Below, in pieces: positions 26,955 to 35,042 of a DNA stretch of 64,000 nucleotides; the first letter of the stretch is position 1; the number at the start of each line of letters is the position of its first letter. Position numbers and translations under genes: made by a program. The stretch covers positions 40,883 through 104,882 of the forward strand of contig JASGLT010000005.1 in NCBI GenBank assembly GCA_030156945.1, in the 5' to 3' direction. The stretch comes from Thermococcaceae archaeon (GTDB lineage: Archaea > Methanobacteriota_B > Thermococci > Thermococcales > Thermococcaceae). The notes beneath the pieces are model-generated. The model was not told where the DNA came from. It did not search any database and was given only the letters and a program-made list of their open reading frames with translations.

Positions 26955-27058
26955 GATAAAGTTGTGCAAAATGGATAAACTCCCCCAACTCAAGAACTCC
27001 CACCATCAAACCCATATACCGAACCCAAAATTACTTATCCCAACCACCGGAAAAAAGA

Positions 27059-27126
27059 TTGGCCGATGATGAGCGGTTGGCCCGGCACCGAATGGTGCGG
27101 AGGGCCACCACTTCTGAGGCCGCCAA
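27059..27126 (+). ncRNA. Candidate C/D box sRNA
   Basis: A C box ATGATGA (27066-27072) and a D box CTGA (27114-27117) are 41 nt apart, the spacing of archaeal C/D guide RNAs, and are closed by TTGGC (27059-27063) pairing with GCCAA (27122-27126). Internal D'-like CCGA and degenerate C'-like ATGGTGC lie at the expected middle. A TATA-like TTACTTATC at about 27031-27039 would start transcription near 27060. Target not assigned. Confidence 0.42.
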
Positions 27127-27170
27127 AAAGCTTAAAAACCCCCTCCCGCCCATATACCTCGGGCGCAGTT

Positions 27171-27256
27171 GCCGCGGTAGCCTAGCCTGGTAGGGCGCCG
27201 GCCTGCTAAGCCGGTGGGCGGTGCCCACCGGGGTTCAAATCCCCGCCGCGGCGCCA
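27171..27256 (+). tRNA. tRNA-Ser(GCT)
   Basis: Acceptor GCCGCGG/CCGCGGC; anticodon stem CCGGC/GCCGG with loop CTGCTAA, anticodon GCT. The long variable arm GGGCGGTGCCC marks it as class II tRNA-Ser. CCA is at 27254-27256. A CTTAAAAAC box lies about 35 bp upstream. Confidence 0.97.
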
Positions 27257-27276
27257 AATCCTTCTCCAGGGTAAAC

Positions 27277-27351
27277 GCCGGGATAGCCTAGAGGCGAGGC
27301 GAGGGACTGCAGATCCCTTCCACCCGGGTTCAAATCCCGGTCCCGGCTCCA
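27277..27351 (+). tRNA. tRNA-Cys(GCA)
   Basis: Acceptor GCCGGGA/TCCCGGC; anticodon stem AGGGA/TCCCT with loop CTGCAGA, anticodon GCA. CCA at 27349-27351. It follows tRNA-Ser by 20 nt and is probably transcribed with it. Confidence 0.97.
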
Positions 27352-27388
27352 CCCATTTTTAACGGCTTTTTGGCAAAGCCACCCCACA

Positions 27389-27398
27389 CTTTATAAAC
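27389..27398 (+). promoter_or_regulatory. TATA box for a leaderless methyltransferase mRNA
   Basis: CTTTATAAAC is centred about 26 bp before the ATG at 27419, and no ribosome binding site lies between (the stretch is C-rich), so the transcript is predicted to start at or next to the initiation codon. Confidence 0.55.
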
Positions 27399-27418
27399 CC
27401 CTTTCTCCACCCCCCTAC

Positions 27419-28006
27419 ATGAGCCACTACTATACAGAAGACCCCTCAAGCCCTCTAAAGACAAGAACGATAGAGGTATGCATTAGAGGACACTGCTTCA
27501 AGTTCATAACCGCGAGCGGGGTTTTCTCCTTCGGCAAACTTGACAGGGGCACGGAGCTGCTCCTTAAAAGCATGGTTCTTGAGAGGGGCTGGAGGGTTCT
27601 TGACCTTGGATGCGGCTATGGGGTTATCGGCATAGTGGCGTCGCGGTTTGTGAGCTACGTTGTAATGACCGACATCAACAGACGGGCCGTGAGCATTGCG
27701 AGGAAAAACTTAAAAATTAACAACGTTAGAAACGCCGAAGTCAGGTGGGGAAACCTCTACGAGCCCGTCGAGAATGAAAAGTTCGACGCTATCATAACGA
27801 ACCCCCCGGTACACGCGGGAAAGGATGTGCTGAGGGAAATAGTTATAAACGCTCCACAGCATCTCAACGATGGTGGGATGCTCCAGCTGGTTATCAAGAC
27901 CAGCCAGGGAGCGAGATACATCAAATCCCTGATGGAAGAAAAGTTCACAGAGGTAATGGAGCTGGCAAAGGGGAGTGGTTACCGCGTGTATGCCGGGATC
28001 GCCTAG
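27419..28006 (+). CDS. RsmC-like class I methyltransferase
   Basis: A 195-residue SAM-dependent methyltransferase with motif I VLDLGCGYGVIG (about residues 60-71), an acidic TDINRRAV, and the catalytic NPPVHAG typical of N-methylation of nucleic-acid bases (RsmC/MJ0882 group). It is a single-domain enzyme whose substrate is probably rRNA or tRNA. Its stop codon lies inside the tRNA-Ser(TGA) gene, so gene and tRNA overlap by 15 nt. Confidence 0.85.
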   Translation: MSHYYTEDPSSPLKTRTIEVCIRGHCFKFITASGVFSFGKLDRGTELLLKSMVLERGWRVLDLGCGYGVIGIVASRFVSYVVMTDINRRAVSIARKNLKINNVRNAEVRWGNLYEPVENEKFDAIITNPPVHAGKDVLREIVINAPQHLNDGGMLQLVIKTSQGARYIKSLMEEKFTEVMELAKGSGYRVYAGIA

Positions 28007-28078
28007 CCTGGGATGGCGCGGGCCTTGAGAGCCCGTGCGCGCTTGCGCACCGGGGTTCAAATCCCCGTCCCGGCGCCA
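27992..28078 (+). tRNA. tRNA-Ser(TGA)
   Basis: Acceptor GCCGGGA/TCCCGGC; anticodon stem CGGGC/GCCCG with loop CTTGAGA, anticodon TGA. A long variable arm (TGCGCGCTTGCGCA) confirms class II serine. CCA at 28076-28078. The first 15 nt encode the last codons and stop of the methyltransferase. Confidence 0.97.
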
Positions 28079-28128
28079 AAATTCCTTACATTCGCACGTA
28101 ACGAGATGAATAGGGAGGTGTGTTGGTA

Positions 28129-28578
28129 ATGAGTGACCATTTCAGGCACATAGTACGTGTCGCGGGTGTTGATCTGGACGGACACAAACAGCTTAGATGG
28201 GCCCTTACTGGTATCAAGGGCATAGGAATAAACTTCGCCACCATGGTGCTCAGAGTTGCCGGGATTGACCCCTTCATGAAGGCCGGTGAGCTCACTGACG
28301 AGCAGGTTAAGAAGATCGAAAAGATCCTCGAGGACCCAGTAGCCCACGGGATTCCGAGCTGGGCTGTTAACAGGCCCAAGGACTACGAGACCGGCAAGGA
28401 CATGCACCTTCTAACGGCAAAACTCGTCATGGCCTGGCGTGAGGACGTCAACAGGCTCAGGAGGATAAGGGCTTACCGCGGCATAAGGCATGAACTCGGT
28501 CTCCCTGTTAGGGGACAGAGGACGAGGTCCAACTTCAGGCACGGTACAACGGTGGGAGTTAGCAGGAGGAAGAAGTGA
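28129..28578 (+). CDS. rps13: 30S ribosomal protein S13 (uS13)
   Basis: A 149-residue archaeal uS13. ATG 28129 follows GGGAGGTG by 8 nt; the product begins [18 protein letters not shown] as in relatives. Conserved [25 protein letters not shown] is near the C terminus. It starts the second large r-protein/RNA polymerase operon, directly after tRNA-Ser(TGA). Confidence 0.97.
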   Translation: MSDHFRHIVRVAGVDLDGHKQLRWALTGIKGIGINFATMVLRVAGIDPFMKAGELTDEQVKKIEKILEDPVAHGIPSWAVNRPKDYETGKDMHLLTAKLVMAWREDVNRLRRIRAYRGIRHELGLPVRGQRTRSNFRHGTTVGVSRRKK

Positions 28579-28588
28579 GGTGGTGTAA

Positions 28589-29131
28589 ATGGGAGACCCC
28601 AAGAGGCAGAGAAAGAGGTATGAAACTCCATCTCACCCCTGGATTAAGGAGAGGCTCGACCGCGAGAGAGTCCTCATGAGAAAGTACGCACTCAAGAACA
28701 AGAAGGAGCTCTGGCGCCACGAGACCCAGCTCAAGAACTTCAGGCGTAGGGCGAGGAGGCTTCTCGCAGCCCGTGGCAGGCAGGCTGAGATTGAAAGGGA
28801 GCAGCTCCTCCAGAGGCTCAGGAGGCTCGGCCTTCTTCCTGCCGATGCGGTCCTGGATGACGTTCTCTCCCTTACGGTTGAGGACGTCCTCGACAGGCGC
28901 CTCCAGACGATAGTCTTCAAGAAGGGTCTCGCGAGAACAATAAGACAGGCAAGGCAGCTCATAGTGCACGGCCACATAGAGGTTAACGGCCAGGTAATCC
29001 GCTCTCCGGGCTACCTCGTCCTGAAGGAGGAAGAAGACACTATAACCTACGCTAAGGATTCTCCCTTCGCTAAAGAGAGCCACCCGGAGAGGATGGTTAT
29101 TGAACAGGCTAAGCAGGGTGGTGAGGCATGA
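28589..29131 (+). CDS. rps4: 30S ribosomal protein S4 (uS4)
   Basis: A 180-residue archaeal uS4 with the S4 RNA-binding domain visible as [43 protein letters not shown]. It is an assembly initiator of the 30S body. It overlaps rps11 by 4 nt (ATGA). Confidence 0.97.
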   Translation: MGDPKRQRKRYETPSHPWIKERLDRERVLMRKYALKNKKELWRHETQLKNFRRRARRLLAARGRQAEIEREQLLQRLRRLGLLPADAVLDDVLSLTVEDVLDRRLQTIVFKKGLARTIRQARQLIVHGHIEVNGQVIRSPGYLVLKEEEDTITYAKDSPFAKESHPERMVIEQAKQGGEA

Positions 29132-29544
29132 GCGAGGAGCAGCAGGTTAACCTGAAGAAAAAGGAGAAGTGGGGAGTTGCGCACATCTACTCCTCCTACA
29201 ACAACACCATAATTCACATCACCGACCTCACCGGGGCCGAAACCATCTCAAGGTGGAGCGGTGGTATGGTTGTGAAAGCCGACAGGGACGAGCCCTCCCC
29301 CTACGCGGCAATGATAGCAGCGAGAAGGGCCGCTGAGGAGGCCATGGAGAAGGGCTTCGTCGGCGTGCACATCAAAGTTCGCGCCCCGGGAGGGAGCAAG
29401 AGCAAGAGCCCCGGTCCGGGTGCCCAGGCTGCCATCAGGGCCCTCTCCAGGGCCGGGCTGAGAATTGGGAGGGTTGAGGACGTCACCCCGATCCCGCACG
29501 ACGGCACAAGGCCGAAGGGCGGGAGAAGGGGCAGGCGCGTCTGA
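29128..29544 (+). CDS. rps11: 30S ribosomal protein S11 (uS11)
   Basis: A 138-residue uS11 of the 30S platform: [26 protein letters not shown] at the start and the C-terminal [26 protein letters not shown] hallmark are present. Coupled to rps4. Confidence 0.98.
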   Translation: MSEEQQVNLKKKEKWGVAHIYSSYNNTIIHITDLTGAETISRWSGGMVVKADRDEPSPYAAMIAARRAAEEAMEKGFVGVHIKVRAPGGSKSKSPGPGAQAAIRALSRAGLRIGRVEDVTPIPHDGTRPKGGRRGRRV

Positions 29545-29574
29545 TCCTTCACAACTTCTTTTTTGGTGGTGCAA

Positions 29575-30360
29575 ATGGAACCCAAGTTTCAGATTCTTGA
29601 AAAAAAGGAGGACTCCATAAAGTTCATTGTCGAGGGGATAGATGTCACCTTCGCCAACGCCCTTAGGAGAACGATTCTCTCCGAAGTCCCCACATTCGCC
29701 GTGGATGAGGTTGAGTTCTTTGAGAACGACTCTGCCCTATTCGACGAGATCATCGCCCACAGGCTGGCACTTATACCCCTGAAGACTCCCGTTGATAGGT
29801 TCTCACTCGATGCCCTCGAGCTCGACGATCACGTTGTTACACTATCTCTTGAAGCCGAGGGGCCCGGCATAGTCTACTCCGGTGACCTAAAGAGCGACGA
29901 CGAGGACGTGAAACCCACCAACCCCAACATCCCCATAGTAAAACTCGCAGAGAAGCAGAGGCTGAGCTTTAATGCATACGCCAGGCTGGGACGCGGAAAA
30001 GACCATGCCAAGTGGCAACCGGGATTCGTGTACTACAAATACCTCACGAAGATACACGTTAGCAAGGACGTACCGGATTGGAAAGAGCTGAAGGAACTTG
30101 CAGAGAAGAGGAAGCTCCCCGTTGAGGAGAAAGAAGACGAGATTGTGATAACAACGACCTCAGCCTTCTATCTGCCGAGAAAATTTGAGAAGTACGTCGG
30201 GGGAGGGATTGAGGAAGAGGTTGTGCCAAACACGTTCGTTTTCACCGTGGAAACGAACGGAGAGCTCCCCGTTGAGGAAATCGTGAGTATAGCGCTTAAA
30301 ATACTCATGAGAAAGAGCGATAGATTTATAAGCGAACTCCATAAAGTAGCGTCCGACTGA
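29575..30360 (+). CDS. rpoD: DNA-directed RNA polymerase subunit D
   Basis: The 261-residue archaeal alpha-like assembly subunit (Rpb3). ATG 29575 follows [49 protein letters not shown] is conserved. The protein has no cysteine at all, so the domain-3 Fe-S clusters found in some archaeal D subunits are absent, as in Pyrococcus. Its stop is followed after 1 nt by tRNA-Leu(CAG). Confidence 0.96.
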   Translation: MEPKFQILEKKEDSIKFIVEGIDVTFANALRRTILSEVPTFAVDEVEFFENDSALFDEIIAHRLALIPLKTPVDRFSLDALELDDHVVTLSLEAEGPGIVYSGDLKSDDEDVKPTNPNIPIVKLAEKQRLSFNAYARLGRGKDHAKWQPGFVYYKYLTKIHVSKDVPDWKELKELAEKRKLPVEEKEDEIVITTTSAFYLPRKFEKYVGGGIEEEVVPNTFVFTVETNGELPVEEIVSIALKILMRKSDRFISELHKVASD

Positions 30361-30361
30361 C

Positions 30362-30449
30362 GCGGGGGTAGCCGAGCCTGGCCAAAGGCGCGGGATTCAG
30401 GGTCCCGTCCCGTAGGGGTTCCGGGGTTCAAATCCCCGCCCCCGCACCA
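30362..30449 (+). tRNA. tRNA-Leu(CAG)
   Basis: Acceptor GCGGGGG/CCCCCGC; anticodon stem CGGGA/TCCCG with loop TTCAGGG, anticodon CAG; long variable arm. CCA at 30447-30449. It lies inside the operon between rpoD and rpl18e, so processing must cut the polycistronic RNA here. Confidence 0.97.
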
Positions 30450-30511
30450 GCAATTACGCTCACCCCGTCCATCTGTCGGTTTCCCTGCGAGAGCTTGGAG
30501 GAGGTATGTTC

Positions 30512-30877
30512 ATGGTTAAGAGAACCGGACCAACTGACATAAACCTGAGGAGGCTCATTCGCTACCTCAGAAAGAAGTCAAACGAAGAGGGAGTTAAGAT
30601 ATGGAAGGACATAGCCTGGCGCCTTGAGAGGCCCAGGAGGCAGAGGGCAGAGGTAAACGTCAGCAAGATCAATCGCTACACCAAAGAGGGCGACGTGGTT
30701 GTGGTTCCAGGAAGCGTCCTCGGTGCAGGCAAGCTCGAGCACAAGGTCGTCGTTGCAGCTTGGAAGTTCAGCGAAACTGCCAAGAAGAAGATAATCGAGG
30801 CCGGTGGAGAGGCTCTCACTATTGAGGAGCTGATGGAGAGAAACCCGAAGGGTAGTGGAGTAATCATAATGGAGTGA
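30512..30877 (+). CDS. rpl18e: 50S ribosomal protein L18e (eL18)
   Basis: A 121-residue eL18. ATG 30512 ([23 protein letters not shown]) lies at proper distance from GGAGGAGGT; an ATG two codons earlier is too close to that site. [38 protein letters not shown] is the family core. Confidence 0.96.
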   Translation: MVKRTGPTDINLRRLIRYLRKKSNEEGVKIWKDIAWRLERPRRQRAEVNVSKINRYTKEGDVVVVPGSVLGAGKLEHKVVVAAWKFSETAKKKIIEAGGEALTIEELMERNPKGSGVIIME

Positions 30878-30883
30878 TGGGCC

Positions 30884-31312
30884 ATGAGGATAATTAACGC
30901 TGAAGGACTCATACTCGGAAGGCTCGCCTCTAAGGTCGCCAAGATGCTCCTTGAGGGAGAAGAGGTCGTCATAGTCAACGCCGAGAAGGCCATCATCACC
31001 GGCAACAGGGAGGACGTCTTCGCCAAGTACAAGCAGAGGACCGAGCTCAGGACCAGGACCAACCCGAGGAGGGGCCCGTTCTACCCGAAGAGGAGCGACG
31101 AGATCGTGAGGAGGACAGTCAGGGGCATGCTCCCCTGGAAGACCGACCGCGGAAGGAAGGCCTTCAAGAGGCTCAAGGTCTACGTCGGAGTTCCCAAGGA
31201 GTTCGAGGGCAAGGAGCTTGAGACCATAAGCGAGGCCCACATGTCGAGGCTTGCAACCCCGAAGTACGTTACCGTTGGGGAGGTTGCGAAGTTCCTCGGA
31301 GGAAAGTTCTGA
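30884..31312 (+). CDS. rpl13: 50S ribosomal protein L13 (uL13)
   Basis: A 142-residue uL13: [35 protein letters not shown] and the basic stretch [33 protein letters not shown] are diagnostic. It follows rpl18e by 6 nt. Confidence 0.97.
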   Translation: MRIINAEGLILGRLASKVAKMLLEGEEVVIVNAEKAIITGNREDVFAKYKQRTELRTRTNPRRGPFYPKRSDEIVRRTVRGMLPWKTDRGRKAFKRLKVYVGVPKEFEGKELETISEAHMSRLATPKYVTVGEVAKFLGGKF

Positions 31313-31322
31313 GGTGAGAAAA

Positions 31323-31730
31323 ATGAAGGTCATCCAGACTGCTGGTAAGAGGAAGACGGCCGTTGCGAGGGCCACCATAAGGGAAGGAAAGGGCAGAGTT
31401 AGGATCAACCACAAGCCCGTTGAGATCATTGAGCCGGAGATAGCGCGCTTCACCATCATGGAACCTCTCATCCTTGCAGGCGAGGAGATCGTCAGCAAGG
31501 TTGACATAGACGTCAAGGTCGAGGGAGGAGGCTTCATGGGTCAGGCGGAAGCAGCCAGGGTTGCCATAGCCAGGGCCCTCGTTGAATGGACAAACGACAT
31601 GAACCTTAAGGAAAAGTTTATGAAGTACGACAGGACAATGCTCGTCGGCGACAGCAGGAGAACCGAGCCCCACAAGCCCAACCGCTCAACCAAGGGTCCA
31701 AGGGCCAAGAGGCAGAAGTCCTACCGCTGA
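31323..31730 (+). CDS. rps9: 30S ribosomal protein S9 (uS9)
   Basis: A 135-residue uS9 starting at ATG 31323 after GAGGTGAG ([24 protein letters not shown]). An open frame extends upstream into rpl13 but lacks family similarity. The C-terminal KRQKSYR tail that reaches the P-site tRNA is intact. Confidence 0.97.
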   Translation: MKVIQTAGKRKTAVARATIREGKGRVRINHKPVEIIEPEIARFTIMEPLILAGEEIVSKVDIDVKVEGGGFMGQAEAARVAIARALVEWTNDMNLKEKFMKYDRTMLVGDSRRTEPHKPNRSTKGPRAKRQKSYR

Positions 31731-31765
31731 CGGCTTTCCCTTTAACAATTTGAGGTGTGAAAAAG

Positions 31766-31963
31766 ATGATAGTCCCCGTCAGGTGCTTCACCTGCGGAAA
31801 GGTGTTGGCAGACAAGTACTACGAGTTTAAGAAGAGGGTTGAGGCCGGGGAAGACCCGGGTAAGGTCCTCGACGATCTCGGCGTTGAGAGGTACTGCTGC
31901 AGGAGAACGCTCCTCAGCCACGTGGAACTCCTGGATCAGGTCATGGTCTATAGAGTATACTGA
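31766..31963 (+). CDS. rpoN: DNA-directed RNA polymerase subunit N
   Basis: A 65-residue RpoN (Rpb10) with the unusual zinc motif split as CFTCG near the N terminus and [10 protein letters not shown] in the middle. ATG 31766 is 8 nt after GAGGTG. It links subunits D and L in the assembly platform. Confidence 0.96.
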   Translation: MIVPVRCFTCGKVLADKYYEFKKRVEAGEDPGKVLDDLGVERYCCRRTLLSHVELLDQVMVYRVY

Positions 31964-31980
31964 AAAACCACATTTCTTGG

Positions 31981-32058
31981 GGGGCCGTGGGGTAGCTTGG
32001 TCTATCCTCCCGGCTTGGGGTGCCGGAGACCCGGGTTCAAATCCCGGCGGCCCCACCA
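31981..32058 (+). tRNA. tRNA-Pro(GGG)
   Basis: Acceptor GGGGCCG/CGGCCCC; anticodon stem CCGGC/GCCGG with loop TTGGGGT, anticodon GGG. CCA at 32056-32058. It lies inside the operon between rpoN and rpoK, starting 17 nt after the rpoN stop. Confidence 0.96.
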
Positions 32059-32097
32059 AAAGTTTGGCATTTGATGTGTGGATGTGGGGGGAAGGGA

Positions 32098-32271
32098 ATG
32101 TTCACGTATACCCGGTTTGAAAAGGCCCGAATAATAGGTGCAAGGGCCCTGCAGATAGCGATGGGGGCTCCAGTCCTCATCGACGTCCCAGAAGGGATTA
32201 CGCCGCTTGAAGCCGCCATGCTGGAGTTCGAAAAAGGGGTAATTCCCATCACAGTGATTAGACCGAGCTGA
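32098..32271 (+). CDS. rpoK: DNA-directed RNA polymerase subunit K
   Basis: A 57-residue RpoK (Rpb6/omega): [28 protein letters not shown] is the conserved fold that clamps the largest subunit. ATG 32098 follows GGGGGGAAGGG. Its TGA overlaps the start of the enolase-like gene (TGATG). Confidence 0.95.
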   Translation: MFTYTRFEKARIIGARALQIAMGAPVLIDVPEGITPLEAAMLEFEKGVIPITVIRPS

Positions 32272-33302
32272 TGAAAATGAGCGTGATAGAGAACGTAATC
32301 GGCAGAGTTGCAGTCCTCAGGGGCGGCAAGTACTCGGTAGAAGTAGATGTCATAACCAGCTCCGGATTCGGCAGGTTCGCCGCCCCAGTGGACGAAAACC
32401 CCGCCCTTTACGTTGCAGAGGCTCACAGAGCTGTCAGCGAAGTGGATGAGATAATCGGGCCAGAGCTGATAGGCTTCGATGCAAGCGATCAGGAGCTGAT
32501 AGACAGCTACCTCTGGGAGATAGACGGCACCGAGGATTTCAGCCACATCGGGGCAAATACGGCCCTGGCGGTGTCAGTTGCAGTGGCCAAAGCCGCTTCC
32601 AGCGTTAAAAAGATGCCCCTTTACAGCTACCTGGGCGGAACCTTCACAACCGAGTTGCCTGTCCCAATATTGGAAATAGCATCCACTGAGACCTTTACAT
32701 ACTACGTTACCGTTAGAGACCTGATGGAGATCACGGACATCACCGATGCCGTAAATTCGGTCCTCCAGAATGCTCAGGGACTCTCAATTGAGGAGCTTTC
32801 CTCGGCAACTGAAAAAGCATCCGAAGAGCTCGGACTTGACGTGGCCCTCGGGATATCCCAGAAAAAACCGCTAGAAACCGAGGAGCTCCTCTCAATAGTC
32901 GAAGACAACAACATAGCATACATAAAGCCCATTGGAGACGAGGAGCTCTTCCTGGAGCTTATAGCGGGAACGCACGAGGTCTTCATAGACGGTGAGCACC
33001 TATTCAGGGAAAAGGGGATACTCGACCGCAGATACTACAATGCCCTCTCTATAAAGCCCATAAACCTCGGCACGCTCACCGACGTATACAACCTTGTGAA
33101 CGACGCAAAGTCCGAGAGAATAACTCCCATCATGTCGGAGGCAAAATACGAGTCCTCCGACGAAGCGCTGGCCCACATCGCAGTGGGCCTAAGGTGCCCG
33201 GCGATGGTGCTCTGGAAAGACTCCATCGCCAAACTTAACGAGCTGATAAGGATAGCTGAAGATTTGGGAGAAAGGGGTAGGATAATAACATTCGAAGGAT
33301 GA
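32271..33302 (+). CDS. Enolase-like protein lacking active-site residues
   Basis: A 343-residue enolase homologue. The N-terminal scaffold is clear (GGKYSVEVDVITSSGFGRFAAP, IDGTEDFSHIGANTALAVSVAVAKAA, PLYSYLGG), as is IKPINLGTLTDVYNLV near residue 270. However, the catalytic loop P-S-G-A-S-T-G is replaced by PVDENPALY, the N-G-G-x-H-A segment by EIASTETFTYY, and the G-D-E-G-G-F loop by GISQKKPLE. It is shorter than true enolase (~430). It is therefore probably non-enzymatic, perhaps structural or regulatory. Location between rpoK and rps2 is the conserved archaeal enolase position. Confidence 0.82.
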   Translation: MKMSVIENVIGRVAVLRGGKYSVEVDVITSSGFGRFAAPVDENPALYVAEAHRAVSEVDEIIGPELIGFDASDQELIDSYLWEIDGTEDFSHIGANTALAVSVAVAKAASSVKKMPLYSYLGGTFTTELPVPILEIASTETFTYYVTVRDLMEITDITDAVNSVLQNAQGLSIEELSSATEKASEELGLDVALGISQKKPLETEELLSIVEDNNIAYIKPIGDEELFLELIAGTHEVFIDGEHLFREKGILDRRYYNALSIKPINLGTLTDVYNLVNDAKSERITPIMSEAKYESSDEALAHIAVGLRCPAMVLWKDSIAKLNELIRIAEDLGERGRIITFEG

Positions 33303-33314
33303 GGAGGTGGAAAG

Positions 33315-33920
33315 ATGGAAGGATATCTCGTCCCACTCGACCAATACCTTGCCGCGGGTGTGCACATAGGCACCCAGCAGAAGACCCAGGACATGAAGAA
33401 GTTCATATACAGGGTCAGGCAGGACGGCCTCTATGTACTCGACGTTATGAAAACCGACGAGCGCCTTAGAGTTGCTGGAAAGTTCCTGGCCAAGTTTGAC
33501 CCTGAGAACATCCTCGCCGTGAGCGTTAGGCTCTACGGCCAGAAGCCTGTTAAGAAGTTTGGAGAGGTAACCGGGGCAAGGGCGATGCCAGGCCGTTTCC
33601 TCCCCGGAACCATGACCAACCCCCAGGTCAAGAACTTCCTTGAGCCGGACGTCATAATAGTAACCGACCCGAGGGCAGACCACCAGGCAATGAAGGAGGC
33701 CGTAGAGATTGGAATCCCAATAGTTGCCCTCGTTGACACCGAGAACTTCCTGAGCTACGTCGACCTTGCCATCCCGACCAACAACAAGGGTAGAAAGGCC
33801 CTCGCGCTAATCTACTGGATACTCGCCAGGGAAATCCTATACAACAGGAAAGAGATCGAGAGCAGGGAAGACTTCAAGATACCGGTTGAAGACTTTGAGA
33901 TGAGGATAGTGAGGACTTAG
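33315..33920 (+). CDS. rps2: 30S ribosomal protein S2 (uS2)
   Basis: A 201-residue uS2: [34 protein letters not shown] at the N terminus, [12 protein letters not shown] and [20 protein letters not shown] are the archaeal/eukaryal pattern. ATG 33315 follows GAGGAGGTGG. It is followed by tRNA-Leu(TAA). Confidence 0.97.
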   Translation: MEGYLVPLDQYLAAGVHIGTQQKTQDMKKFIYRVRQDGLYVLDVMKTDERLRVAGKFLAKFDPENILAVSVRLYGQKPVKKFGEVTGARAMPGRFLPGTMTNPQVKNFLEPDVIIVTDPRADHQAMKEAVEIGIPIVALVDTENFLSYVDLAIPTNNKGRKALALIYWILAREILYNRKEIESREDFKIPVEDFEMRIVRT

Positions 33921-33959
33921 GGGAAGATTTTTAACTCCCCCGAATTTACTCTCCCTCGC

Positions 33960-34047
33960 GCGGGGGTGCCCGAGCCTGGCCAAAGGGGGCGGACTTAAGA
34001 TCCGCTGCCGTAGGGCTGCGCGGGTTCGAATCCCGTCCCCCGCACCA
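33960..34047 (+). tRNA. tRNA-Leu(TAA)
   Basis: Acceptor GCGGGGG/CCCCCGC; anticodon stem GCGGA/TCCGC with loop CTTAAGA, anticodon TAA; long variable arm. CCA at 34045-34047. It has its own TATA-like TTTTTAAC about 30 bp upstream (33928-33935) and lies between rps2 and rpl40e. Confidence 0.96.
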
Positions 34048-34105
34048 AAGATTTAAAAGCCAAAAAATCCAGGCTGTGTTGGTTCAAGATCATGAGGTGA
34101 TTGAA

Positions 34106-34264
34106 ATGGCGAGATTCCCGGAGGCTGAGGCAAGGATATTTAGGAAGTACATCTGCATGCGTTGCGGTGCCACTAATCCTTGGAAGGCAAAGAAGTGCAG
34201 AAAATGCGGCTACAAGGGGCTTCGCCCCAAGGCAAAAGAGCCGCGCGGTGGAATGGGACGCTGA
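34106..34264 (+). CDS. rpl40e: 50S ribosomal protein L40e (eL40)
   Basis: A 52-residue eL40 without a ubiquitin fusion. ATG 34106 follows GAGGTGAT. The zinc site is [19 protein letters not shown]. It ends the r-protein cluster. Confidence 0.95.
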   Translation: MARFPEAEARIFRKYICMRCGATNPWKAKKCRKCGYKGLRPKAKEPRGGMGR

Positions 34265-34279
34265 TAGCCACTTTTCTGT

Positions 34280-34606
34280 TTATTCTTTAAGCTTTTCAAG
34301 CATCTCTTCCAGGAATTTTATGCCCTCGGCAAGGAGTTTCTCACCCTCAGGCGTGAGCTTGTAGTATTTCCTGGAGGGTTTCCCACTCTGGCTCTCCTGC
34401 CATTCTGCAGTTACGTATCCGTCCTTTTCCAGTTTGTAGAGGACAACGTAGGAGCTCACTGTCGCTGGCTCAAAATTGAAGGTCTTCCTTATCTTTTCCT
34501 TGAGCTCGTAGGCGTACATGGGCCTCTCCTTTAAAAGCCGGAGAATGTAAAGCCACAGCACTTCCTTCGTTATCTTAGTTTTAAGCCGCTCCATCGGGCT
34601 ACTCAT
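34280..34606 (-). CDS. PadR-family transcriptional regulator
   Basis: A 108-residue PadR-like winged-helix protein from ATG 34606, which follows GGGTGAGAGGC; an in-frame GTG three codons earlier lies within that site. LYILRLLKERPMYAYELKEKIRKTFNFEPATVSSYVVLYKLEKDGYV is the DNA-binding core, and SGKPSRKYYKLTPEGEKLLAEG is the wing and dimer helix. Divergent from the FUN14 gene, which it might control. Confidence 0.88.
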   Translation of the reverse strand: MSSPMERLKTKITKEVLWLYILRLLKERPMYAYELKEKIRKTFNFEPATVSSYVVLYKLEKDGYVTAEWQESQSGKPSRKYYKLTPEGEKLLAEGIKFLEEMLEKLKE

Positions 34607-34700
34607 GCCTCTCACCCAAATATTTCATGTTCCATAAATATTTTTCAGCCGAGTAATTTAAACGTTTTGCCAAAACTTTTTTACCTCAAAAGGAGAACTG

Positions 34701-35018
34701 ATGAAGGGGTGGACACAAGTGGAGTTCAACTTGGGAGGTATGTTCGGGGACATGGGGGTAGGGGCTTTAGTCGGATTTATTACGGGTTATGCCCTGAAGA
34801 AGTTCATGAAGCTTGTTCTGGCAATAATCGGGGGCTATCTCCTAAGCCTCCTGTGGCTACAGCAGAAGGGAGTCATATCAATAAGAACGGAGAAGCTTTT
34901 CAACCTGGCTGCTGAGTGGAGCGGAGAGGTGATAAGCTTCGGTCAAAAGGTCATCGGAATTCTCCCCGGCACAACTGCCTTCATAGCCGGATTCTATGTT
35001 GGGTTCCGCAAAGGTTAA
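34701..35018 (+). CDS. FUN14-family membrane protein
   Basis: A 105-residue protein with glycine-rich helices: FGDMGVGALVGFITGYALKKFMKLVLAIIGGYLLSLLWLQQKG and GILPGTTAFIAGFYVGFRKG match the FUN14 pattern. The family is known from mitochondria (mitophagy receptor FUNDC1) and many archaea, where its role is unknown. A flippase gene follows after 24 nt in the same direction. Confidence 0.75.
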   Translation: MKGWTQVEFNLGGMFGDMGVGALVGFITGYALKKFMKLVLAIIGGYLLSLLWLQQKGVISIRTEKLFNLAAEWSGEVISFGQKVIGILPGTTAFIAGFYVGFRKG

Positions 35019-35042
35019 ATCCGACTCCCCCCATTCCCATTT

